A DNA stretch of 46,783 bases from Actinomycetes bacterium (GTDB taxonomy: Bacteria; Actinomycetota; Acidimicrobiia; Acidimicrobiales; UBA8190): NCBI GenBank assembly GCA_021819525.1, contig JAKAQW010000006.1:1-46783 (forward strand), written 5' to 3'. The notes under the pieces are model-generated. The model saw only the letters and a list, made by a program, of their open reading frames with translations, ran no database searches and had not been told where the DNA came from. A program made the position numbers and the translations under genes. Shown in pieces: positions 40,149 to 46,783 of the stretch (its first letter is position 1; each line of letters starts with the position of its first letter).

Positions 40149-42107
40149 GTGACTCTACCCATCGAGGACTACGGACTGATCGGTGACACCCATACGGCCG
40201 CTCTGGTAGGCGCGGACGGGTCCATCGACTGGTTGTGCCTGCCACGCTTCGACTCCGAGGCGTGCTTCGCCGCACTGCTCGGCGACCAGCACAACGGCTT
40301 CTGGCGCCTGGCACCGACCTCGGGGGGGCGAGCCACCCGGCGCCGCTACCGGGGCGACACGTTGGTGCTCGAGAGCGAGTTCGACACCGACGGCGGCACC
40401 GTCCGGATAGTCGACTGCATGCCCCTGCGCGAGACGCACCCCGAGGTGGTCCGCGTCGTCGAAGGCGTGCGCGGCACGGTCGACATGCGGATGGATCTCG
40501 CGATGCGCTTCGGCTACGGCCGGGTGGTGCCGTGGGTGCGCCGGCTCGACGGGCTGCTCACCGCGTTGGCCGGTCCCGACGGTCTGGCCCTGTGGACCAC
40601 GGTGCACACGCGGGGCCGGGACCGGACCACGGTGGCCGAGTTCTCGGTGTCAGCGGGCCAGCACGTCCCGTTCGTGCTCACCTGGTTCCCTTCCCACGAG
40701 GATCCGCCGCGGCCGACCGACGCCGTGTTCGCCATCGACGAGACTGGGGCGTGGTGGGATGCGTGGGCGGCGCAGTGCACGTTCGAAGGCGAGTGGCGTG
40801 ACGCGGTGGTCAGGTCGCTCGTCACCTTGAAAGCGCTCACGTACCAGCCCACCGGCGGCATCGTGGCAGCGGCCACCACGTCGCTGCCCGAGACCCTCGG
40901 TGGGGAGCGGAACTGGGACTACCGCTACTGCTGGCTGCGTGACGCCACGCTCACCTTGCAGTCGCTCATGCGCGGCGGGTACCACGAGGAGGCCATGGCC
41001 TGGCGTGACTGGCTGCTGCGCGCGGTGGCCGGCGACGCGGCGGACTTGCAGATCATGTACGGACCGGCTGGCGAGCGCCGCCTGGACGAGTGGGAGGTCG
41101 ACTGGCTGTCGGGCTACGAGGGCTCTGCCCCGGTCCGCATCGGAAACGCCGCTGCGGGGCAGCTGCAGCTCGACGTGTACGGGGAGGTGATGTCCGCCCT
41201 CTACGACTCGGCTCGTGTCGGCGACGCGCCCAGCGCGTCTGCCTGGGATCTGCAAAAGGTGCTGCTCGACTTCATCGAGAGCGGCTGGAAGGAGCCTGAC
41301 GACGGCATCTGGGAGGTCCGCGGCCCGCGCCGGCACTTCACCCACTCCAAGGTGATGGCCTGGGTGGCCGTCGACCGGGCGGTCCGTTCCATCGAGGAGT
41401 GCGGGCTCGACGGTCCGCACGACCGCTGGCGGGCGCTGCGTGACGAGATCCACGCCGAGGTGTGCGCGAAGGGCTACAACACAGACATCGGCGCCTTCAC
41501 CCAGTACTACGGGTCGACCGGGCTCGACGCCAGCCTGCTCATGGTCCCGCTCGTGGGGTTCTTGCCGGCCAGCGACGAGAGGGTCCGCTCCACCGTGGAG
41601 GCCATCGAGCGAGATCTGACCGAGGACGGTTTCGTCCTGCGCTACCGGGCGGAAGACGCCGGCGACGTCGACGGCCTGACGGGCCACGAAGGAGCCTTCC
41701 TGGCCTGCTCGTTCTGGCTGGCGGACTGCCTCTACCTGATCGGCCGGGTAGACGACGCGCGCGCCTTGATGGGACGGCTGCTCGACTTGCGCAACGACCT
41801 GGGCCTGCTGTCCGAGGAGTACGACGCCCGAGCCAAGCGGCAGGTGGGGAATTTTCCGCAGGCCTTCTCCCATGTGTCTCTGGTGAACGCGGCGTACAAC
41901 CTGACGGGTCACCCCGCGGACGTCGCCCAGGCCAGCCCCGAGACGTTGCAGATGATGCGCCGAGCGACCCGCCAGGCGCGCCACGGCTCCCTGCGCCTCC
42001 AGGGCCGGTTCTTGGGCATGGGGGGAGGAGCCCGGACCTCCCGGAAGGCACAGGCGAGCAGCCGCGGCGGCGGTGACAGCCGCCGGGCGAAGGATCGCTC
42101 CACGTGA
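40149..42107 (+). CDS. Glycoside hydrolase family 15 protein (glucoamylase or trehalase)
   Basis: The 652-residue enzyme belongs to GH15 and should release glucose from an alpha-linked oligosaccharide. In mycobacteria and other actinobacteria such proteins can be trehalases. It starts TLPIEDYGLIGDTHTAALVG, has GSIDWLCLPRFDS, GGERNWDYRYCWLRDA in the (alpha/alpha)6 barrel and LLSEEYD as the probable base-Glu region. NFPQAFSHVSLVNAAYNL is also present. There is no signal peptide, so it acts in the cytoplasm. GTG 40149 fits the family and a leaderless promoter; ATG 40143 is an alternative. The downstream glucose dehydrogenase could use its product. Confidence 0.92.
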   Translation: MTLPIEDYGLIGDTHTAALVGADGSIDWLCLPRFDSEACFAALLGDQHNGFWRLAPTSGGRATRRRYRGDTLVLESEFDTDGGTVRIVDCMPLRETHPEVVRVVEGVRGTVDMRMDLAMRFGYGRVVPWVRRLDGLLTALAGPDGLALWTTVHTRGRDRTTVAEFSVSAGQHVPFVLTWFPSHEDPPRPTDAVFAIDETGAWWDAWAAQCTFEGEWRDAVVRSLVTLKALTYQPTGGIVAAATTSLPETLGGERNWDYRYCWLRDATLTLQSLMRGGYHEEAMAWRDWLLRAVAGDAADLQIMYGPAGERRLDEWEVDWLSGYEGSAPVRIGNAAAGQLQLDVYGEVMSALYDSARVGDAPSASAWDLQKVLLDFIESGWKEPDDGIWEVRGPRRHFTHSKVMAWVAVDRAVRSIEECGLDGPHDRWRALRDEIHAEVCAKGYNTDIGAFTQYYGSTGLDASLLMVPLVGFLPASDERVRSTVEAIERDLTEDGFVLRYRAEDAGDVDGLTGHEGAFLACSFWLADCLYLIGRVDDARALMGRLLDLRNDLGLLSEEYDARAKRQVGNFPQAFSHVSLVNAAYNLTGHPADVAQASPETLQMMRRATRQARHGSLRLQGRFLGMGGGARTSRKAQASSRGGGDSRRAKDRST

Positions 42108-42351
42108 AGTTCCCGCCGCACAAGGTCTCCCCCGCACGACAAACCCGCAACGCAATGGGTTCTTCACCTCATGAACCGGCCACGAAAAGCATTGTCCGAG
42201 CTGAAAGATCCCGTCACATGAGAGACCGCGAGGTGGACGGCCCCCTTGACCGGCCCCCCTTGTCGAGCGGCAGGTGACCCGTCGCAGACCACGGTGTGGT
42301 GCCCCGGTCGAAGCGGGCATCTGGTGATCGATCCGAACCAAGGAGCAGCCC

Positions 42352-43398
42352 ATGAAGGCACTGACCGTCCAACCCCTCCACGAGGGTTCCGCCCGCCTCG
42401 ACGACGTCGCCGAGCCGCCCGAGAGCGACGGGCCGGTGCTGGTGGAGACGCTGGCTGTCGGGGTGTGCGGGACCGACGCGGAGATCCTCTCGGGCAAGTA
42501 CGGCTGGGCCCCGCCCGGCCGGGACCGGCTGATCCTCGGGCACGAGTCGCTCGGTCGGGTGGCAGCGGCCCCCGAAGGTGGCGATCTGGCCGTCGGCGAC
42601 CTGGTGGTGGGGATCGTGCGGCGACCTGACCCCGTGCCGTGCCCGAACTGCGCGGTGGGCGAGTGGGATTTCTGCCGGAACGGGCAGTACACCGAGCGGG
42701 GGATCAAGCAGCACGACGGCTACTGCTCGGAGCGCTACCGCATCACGCCGGACTTCGTGGTGAAGGTGGACCAGTCCCTCGGCACGCTCGGTGTGCTGCT
42801 CGAGCCGACCAGCGTGGTGGCCAAGGCCTGGGAGCAGGTGGAGCGCATCGGGGGCCGCGCGCACTTCGAGCCGCACAGCGCGGTCGTCACCGGGGCTGGG
42901 CCCATCGGCCTGCTGGCCGCGCTGATCGGGGTGCAACGTGGCCTGGACGTGCACGTCATCGACCGGGTGACCTCGGGTCTCAAGCCCGACCTCGTGAAGG
43001 AGGTAGGCGCCACCTACCACACAGGTGCCATCTCCGAAGCGGTCTCCGCCCCTGACGTGGTCATCGAGTGCACCGGGGTCGGTTCCCTGGTCTTCGACGC
43101 CATGGAGCACATCGGTCCGGGCGGTGTGGTGTGCCTCACCGGCGTGTCGTCGGGCGGTCGCAGCCTTGGGGTGGACGCGGGTACCTTGAACCGCACCATG
43201 GTGCTCGAGAACGAGGCGGTGGTCGGTTCGGTGAACGCCAATCGCCGCCACTACGAGGCCGCCGCCACGGCGCTGGCCGGCGCGGACCGGGACTGGCTGG
43301 AGCAGGTGGTGTCGCGTCGGGTGCCGCTCGAGAATTGGCAGGCGGCACTGGAGCGCAAGCCCGACGACGTGAAGGTGGTCATCGAGGTCGGCTCGTGA
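42352..43398 (+). CDS. Glucose 1-dehydrogenase (zinc-dependent MDR family)
   Basis: The 348-residue enzyme matches the glucose dehydrogenases of the medium-chain dehydrogenase family, which oxidise glucose to gluconolactone with NAD(P)+. Visible features are the catalytic zinc site (VCGTDAEIL, GHESLG), a structural-zinc-like segment with Cys in VPCPNCAVGEWDFC, GGYCSE-type DGYCSERY, LLEPTSVVAKAWE and the Rossmann GAGPIGLLAA. AAGGAG lies 6 nt before ATG 42352. The GTGA at its end overlaps a repeat-containing frame that leads to the next gene. Glucose could come from the GH15 enzyme upstream. Confidence 0.92.
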   Translation: MKALTVQPLHEGSARLDDVAEPPESDGPVLVETLAVGVCGTDAEILSGKYGWAPPGRDRLILGHESLGRVAAAPEGGDLAVGDLVVGIVRRPDPVPCPNCAVGEWDFCRNGQYTERGIKQHDGYCSERYRITPDFVVKVDQSLGTLGVLLEPTSVVAKAWEQVERIGGRAHFEPHSAVVTGAGPIGLLAALIGVQRGLDVHVIDRVTSGLKPDLVKEVGATYHTGAISEAVSAPDVVIECTGVGSLVFDAMEHIGPGGVVCLTGVSSGGRSLGVDAGTLNRTMVLENEAVVGSVNANRRHYEAAATALAGADRDWLEQVVSRRVPLENWQAALERKPDDVKVVIEVGS

Positions 43399-43697
43399 TC
43401 GGCACCACAGTCCCTGCCTTCGGTGCCCGCCACGCGGGCCGGGTCGTGCACGGCTGTGTCGTGGCGAGTGCCGCCCGTCACGCGGGCCGGGTCGTGCACG
43501 GCTGTGTCGTGGCGAGTGCCGCCCGTCACGCGGACCGGGTCGTGCACGGCTGTGTCGTGGCGAGTGCCGCCCGCCACGCGGACCGGGTCGTGCACGGCTG
43601 TGTCGTGGCGAGTGCCGCCCGTCACGCGGACCGGGCCCAGCGCCGCGGTGCCGCGGCGGGCAGGGCGCCACGGCTGGGGCCGGCGGTGGCGCGGTGA
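43395..43697 (+). CDS. Possible 100-residue repeat protein bridging two genes
   Basis: The frame starts with a GTG overlapping the glucose dehydrogenase stop (GTGA at 43395-43398). It ends with a TGA overlapping the next gene's GTG (GTGA at 43694-43697). It contains four 16-residue repeats of the type ARHAGRVVHGCVVASA plus a partial, encoded by a 48-bp DNA repeat whose length keeps the frame. The product would be basic, with one Cys and two His per repeat. Double 4-nt overlap is the standard sign of coupled genes in this window, but other frames of the array are also open. It may be no more than a spacer. Confidence 0.35.
   Translation: MIGTTVPAFGARHAGRVVHGCVVASAARHAGRVVHGCVVASAARHADRVVHGCVVASAARHADRVVHGCVVASAARHADRAQRRGAAAGRAPRLGPAVAR
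43431..43635 (+). repeat. 48-bp tandem repeat, four copies plus a partial
   Basis: Units start at 43431, 43479, 43527 and 43575, with a 13-nt partial at 43623-43635. Each begins CACGCGGGCCGGGTCGTG or its G-to-A variant CACGCGGACCGGGTCGTG. Differences are limited to one or two bases. There are no unique spacers, so it is not a CRISPR array. Confidence 0.97.
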
Positions 43698-44626
43698 GCC
43701 GGGAGATAGCCCCGGGGGTCGTCGAGATCGACACCCTGCTCGGCGGTTGGGAGCGGGTGACGGCCGGCTACCTGGTCCAAGGTGTGGCGCCGGTGCTGGT
43801 CGAGACCGGCAGCCAGAGCTCGGTCCCGGCGCTGCTCGGTGCGCTCGACCAGCTGGGAGTGGCGCCGGGGGATCTGGCCGGGGTGGCCGTCACGCACATC
43901 CACCTCGACCACGCCGGCGGGGTGGGGGACGTGGCCCGGGCGTTCCCGAGTGCCACGGTCTACGTCCACGAGCGTGGCGCCCGGCACCTGGCCGACCCGA
44001 GCCGCCTCGTCGACTCGGCCTCGCGGGTGTACGGGACGCTGCTCGACTCGCTCTACGGCCGGATCGATCCCACCCCGGTCGAGCGCATCCACGTGCTGGC
44101 CGACGGCGAGGACATTCGCATCGGGCCCGACCGGGTCCTCACCACCGTCGACTCGCCTGGCCATGCGAAGCACCACCTCGCCCTGCACGACTCGGTGAGC
44201 GGCCTGCTGTTCGCCGGCGACGCCGTGGGGGTGCGCCTGCCCGACGCGGGCGTGCTGCGCCCGGCGACCCCGCCGCCGGACTTCGACCTGGACCAGGCGC
44301 TCACCTCGCTGCAGCGCTTCGCCGAGCGCCGGCCATCGGCACTGGCGCTGGCTCACTACGGTCTGGTCCCCGACCCGCTGGCGGTGCTCGACGAGGCGAC
44401 CGGCACCTTGCGGCGGTGGGCGGAGGTGGCCGAGCAGGCCTGGCGCGAGGGGCGAGACATCGCGGCTGCGCTCGACGCCGCGTTCGCCGGCGACCTGGCC
44501 GGGGTGGACCCCGCCCAGCGCGACAAGCTCGAGACCCTGAACGGGGTCCACTCCAATGCGGCTGGGTTCCGCCGGTGGCTGGACACCCGCCAGGCTGGCG
44601 GGGCAGCCCACGTCCACCAGCACTGA
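43694..44626 (+). CDS. Metallo-beta-lactamase-fold hydrolase
   Basis: The 310-residue protein has the MBL zinc motif HIHLDH at residues 68-73 (VTHIHLDHAGG). It also has TTVDSPGHAKHH with the second His ligand, the bridging Asp in LLFAGDAVG and a late His in LALAHYG. This is the broad MBL hydrolase group that includes glyoxalase II-like enzymes and lactonases. The GTG start overlaps the upstream frame's stop (GTGA). Placement after glucose dehydrogenase makes a sugar-lactone hydrolase an attractive guess, not more. A long helical C-terminal part (about 210-300) follows the fold. Confidence 0.88.
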   Translation: MSREIAPGVVEIDTLLGGWERVTAGYLVQGVAPVLVETGSQSSVPALLGALDQLGVAPGDLAGVAVTHIHLDHAGGVGDVARAFPSATVYVHERGARHLADPSRLVDSASRVYGTLLDSLYGRIDPTPVERIHVLADGEDIRIGPDRVLTTVDSPGHAKHHLALHDSVSGLLFAGDAVGVRLPDAGVLRPATPPPDFDLDQALTSLQRFAERRPSALALAHYGLVPDPLAVLDEATGTLRRWAEVAEQAWREGRDIAAALDAAFAGDLAGVDPAQRDKLETLNGVHSNAAGFRRWLDTRQAGGAAHVHQH

Positions 44627-44627
44627 G

Positions 44628-44643
44628 GGGGCCGCCGGGCCCC
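44628..44643 (+). terminator. Short GC hairpin after the MBL hydrolase gene
   Basis: GGGGCC (44628-44633) and GGCCCC (44638-44643) form a 6-bp stem with a 4-nt loop directly after the stop. The following 300 bp to 44946 contain no gene I can support; they hold several GGTGCAC/GTGCACGG copies at 44827-44876. Confidence 0.45.
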
Positions 44644-44946
44644 GTCGGTGCACCAGGTGCCGGTTCGCGCGGCGCACGTCGGCTTCAGGGCTGGCGTCGC
44701 AGTGACGGTCCGGTGGCTCGCGCTGGGCGCTGTAGTGGGCGACCCGTGCGAGATCGCGTGGACGGGCGCGCGCCGGGCGAGCACCGCCTTGTTCGGAGCG
44801 ACGGCAATGCTGCGTCCTCGGTTGGCGTCGGTGCACTGTGCAGGGCTTGGCGTCGGTGCACGGTGCACGGTGCACGCGCTGCACACGAGCTGCGGGTACC
44901 TGCGAACTTCGCCATCGCCCCGCCGTTATGGGGACGGATCGAGTGC

Positions 44947-46596
44947 TCAGGTCGGCGACGGCGCGGTCGACGACAGCCTCGAGGTTGGGGTGATCACGTC
45001 TGGGTCGACCACCACGTCGACGACGGCGGGTCCGGGCGTCGCCACGGCTTCTGCCAGGGCGTCGCCCAACGACGAGCGGCTGCGGACCGAGAAGCCTGAC
45101 GCGCCGAGGCTGCGGGCGTAGGCAGCCAGATCGACCTCTCCGATCTCCACCCCACAGGTGGCTCCGAAGGCCCGTGCCTGGTGCATGGCGATGGTTCCGT
45201 AGAGGCCGTTTCGTACGACGACGACCGTGATGTCACAGCCGTAGCGGACAGCGGTCTCGATCTCCTGGCCCGTCATCAAGAACCCACCGTCTCCGGCGAC
45301 GCCGACGGCGGTCCGCTCGGGATGCACGAGCCCGGCGGCGACCGCTGCTGGCACGCCATAGCCCATCGCCCCACTGGTGGGCGCCAGCTGAGTGGCGGGC
45401 CGGCAGTAGCGCCAGTAGCGGTGCAAGAAGATGGAAAAGTTCCCGGCGTCGTTGGCGATGATCGTATCGGCCGGGAGGATCTTCGCCATGGCGCCCACCA
45501 CTTCGGCTGGGTGGAGCAGTTCGCCGTCGAACGGCCCCGGCGGGGTGCTCTCCTCCTCGTAGGCCCGGTGACCCTCTGTCCAGTCACGCCCAGCGGGGGC
45601 GTCGGGGGCGCCGGCCAGCAGGGCCGCCAAGGTGGTGCGCGCGTCGGCGGTCACGGCCAGGTCGGGAACCTTTCCGCGGGCCATGGCCGTCGGGTCGACG
45701 TCTACGTGGATGAGCTGGGCTGTGGTGGGCGGGAGGGTGAAGCCCTGGGTGGTCGCCTCGCTCAGCCGGCATCCGATGGCCACTACTACATCGGCTTCGC
45801 GCAGCGACCCGAGGAGGCGCGGTGAGGTACCGAGGGTGAGGTGGCCGAGGTACAACGGATGGTCGTTCGGGAAGCGGTCCTGGCGGCGAAACGCCGTGTA
45901 GACGCCTGTTCCGTAGCGCTCGGCCACCTGGACCAGCTCGGGCCGTGCCCCACTGGTGCCGCCGCCTACGATCATGACCGGTCTCGTCGCGTTCGTGAGG
46001 CGGTGGCGGATAGCGATCACAGCCTCTGGCGGTGGCGCGGCCAGCGACGACGGGAGGCGGGTCGCAGCCAGCGGGCGGGCGCTTGCCTCGGTGGCCTGCC
46101 CGAGCACGTCGGATGGGAGCACCACCAGCACCGGACCTGGCCGGCCCGTGGTGGCGGCGACGAACGCCTGGTAGGCCACCTCGGCGGCACGGGACGCGTC
46201 GCGAAGCGAAGCCGTCCACTTGGTGATCGGCCGGTAGAAGGCCTCGAGGTCGATCTCCTGGAACGACTCTCTGCCCATGAAGGAGGACTCCACCTGCCCT
46301 ACCAGGACGATCATCGGGGTGGAGTCGTGCAAGGCGGTATGCACCCCGATGGCCAGGTTGGCGCTGCCGACGGCCCGGGTCGCCATGGTCACCGCCGGCA
46401 CCCCTGTCAGCTTGGCCTCGGCCTCGGCCATGAACGACGCACCAGACTCGTGCCTGGTCGAGATGAGCCGCGTGTCGCCATTTCGCCGCGTGGCGTCGAG
46501 CACTTCCAAGAAGCTCTCACCGGGGACGGTATAGAAGTGCCGGGCGCCGAGGGCGGCGAGAGAATCGACGAGCACCTGTCCAGCTAGTTGTCGCAA
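44947..46596 (-). CDS. Thiamine-diphosphate enzyme, acetolactate synthase-like (second TPP enzyme)
   Basis: The 549-residue protein is a TPP-dependent enzyme of the acetolactate synthase/2-oxoacid decarboxylase superfamily. The activating Glu lies in TRHESGASFMAEAEAKLTG (near residue 50), and the Mg-TPP motif is GDGGFLMTGQEIETAV ending with RNGLYGTIAMHQ. The central domain contains MIVGGGTSGA. No ilvN partner is adjacent, so it is probably not the biosynthetic AHAS. The TTG at 46596 is preferred because GGAGG lies 5 nt upstream and MRQLAGQVLVDSLAALGARH is the normal family start. It is only distantly similar to the TPP enzyme at 35247. Confidence 0.88.
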   Translation of the reverse strand: MRQLAGQVLVDSLAALGARHFYTVPGESFLEVLDATRRNGDTRLISTRHESGASFMAEAEAKLTGVPAVTMATRAVGSANLAIGVHTALHDSTPMIVLVGQVESSFMGRESFQEIDLEAFYRPITKWTASLRDASRAAEVAYQAFVAATTGRPGPVLVVLPSDVLGQATEASARPLAATRLPSSLAAPPPEAVIAIRHRLTNATRPVMIVGGGTSGARPELVQVAERYGTGVYTAFRRQDRFPNDHPLYLGHLTLGTSPRLLGSLREADVVVAIGCRLSEATTQGFTLPPTTAQLIHVDVDPTAMARGKVPDLAVTADARTTLAALLAGAPDAPAGRDWTEGHRAYEEESTPPGPFDGELLHPAEVVGAMAKILPADTIIANDAGNFSIFLHRYWRYCRPATQLAPTSGAMGYGVPAAVAAGLVHPERTAVGVAGDGGFLMTGQEIETAVRYGCDITVVVVRNGLYGTIAMHQARAFGATCGVEIGEVDLAAYARSLGASGFSVRSRSSLGDALAEAVATPGPAVVDVVVDPDVITPTSRLSSTAPSPT

Positions 46597-46639
46597 CGGA
46601 TCCTCCGAGCTCGGCCTCCAGACCTACAACCTATCCTGA

Positions 46640-46727
46640 CAGGCTGTCGCGAATTGGCCCGGAAGGCACCATTCCGGGGACAAAAGACCAGCTCGCCAAG
46701 CGTTCGAATCACATTTTGCGACAGCCT
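46640..46727. mobile_element. MITE-like element (88 bp) with inverted ends and 5-bp target duplication
   Basis: AGGCTGTCGC (46641-46650) and its exact complement GCGACAGCCT (46718-46727) bound a short segment. It is flanked by CCTGA at 46635-46639 and again at 46728-46732, as expected for a 5-bp target duplication. Inside, CCCGGAA/TTCCGGG (46658-46664, 46672-46678) forms a hairpin. There is no room for a transposase, so this looks like a non-autonomous element or an internally deleted insertion sequence. Confidence 0.6.
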
Positions 46728-46783
46728 CCTGAACCGATAATTGGTAACTCTCTTTCCGCAGGCCGGTTGACGGATATCTCGTG

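Noticed and set aside
43431-43635. CRISPR array
   Set aside because: Units are contiguous 48-bp repeats with no unique spacers, and no cas genes are near.

Overview
The window is GC-rich, densely coding chromosomal DNA from a high-GC Gram-positive bacterium. Actinobacterial markers are a WhiB protein beside two Get3/ArsA-like ATPases (the arrangement of whiB4-Rv3681c with Rv3680/Rv3679 in Mycobacterium tuberculosis), a MarP-type membrane protease, a mycobacterial-type PyrF, two type I glutamine synthetases and many leaderless genes. A deep-branching actinobacterium such as Acidimicrobiia is my inference; no rRNA is present to confirm it. I find about 41 protein genes, one tRNA-Pro(CGG), no CRISPR array, no prophage and no intact transposase.

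Layout. 1-953: end of an unidentified gene abutting an arsenite methyltransferase. 1052-4897: nitrogen block of glnA, a divergent second glutamine synthetase and an overlapping GlnR-like regulator. 4992-9379: Fe-S/molybdenum block of RidA, a fused [2Fe-2S]/molybdopterin oxidoreductase and an ErpA-type carrier on the minus strand, with the Mrp Fe-S carrier divergent. 9384-14734: a thioredoxin-fold membrane protein, WhiB, the Get3-like pair, a receiver-only regulator and a CorC-like protein. 14854-17426: tRNA-Pro, pyrF, a DUF1015 protein. 17751-21976: an acetamidase/formamidase-like protein, a VOC protein, and a MarR-MFS efflux pair with a visible operator. 22291-30239: small membrane protein, metallo-beta-lactamase-fold protein, TehA/SLAC1-like transporter, RNase Z, a hypothetical, peroxiredoxin, fatty acid desaturase, site-2 protease. 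30587-39833: zwf, GtrA-like protein, MarR, YceH/DUF480, a 2-hydroxyacid oxidase with a TPP enzyme, MarP. 40149-46596: GH15 glucoamylase/trehalase, glucose dehydrogenase, a repeat ORF, a metallo-beta-lactamase-fold hydrolase, and a second TPP enzyme, followed by an 88-bp MITE-like element.

Two features run through the whole window. First, many genes carry a TAnnnT-like hexamer ending 6-7 nt before the start codon, the signature of leaderless transcripts. Second, short tandem duplications are unusually frequent, both between genes and in frame inside genes. At three genes the duplicated unit includes the gene's own stop codon (17405-17516, 22258-22295, 30527-30638). Between glucose dehydrogenase and the downstream hydrolase, a 48-bp repeat array forms an open frame joined to both neighbours by 4-nt GTGA overlaps. 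These repeat patterns, the fused molybdenum enzyme that seems to lack its catalytic glutamate, and the MITE-like element are the most unusual items; I do not see a clearly new defence or biosynthetic system.
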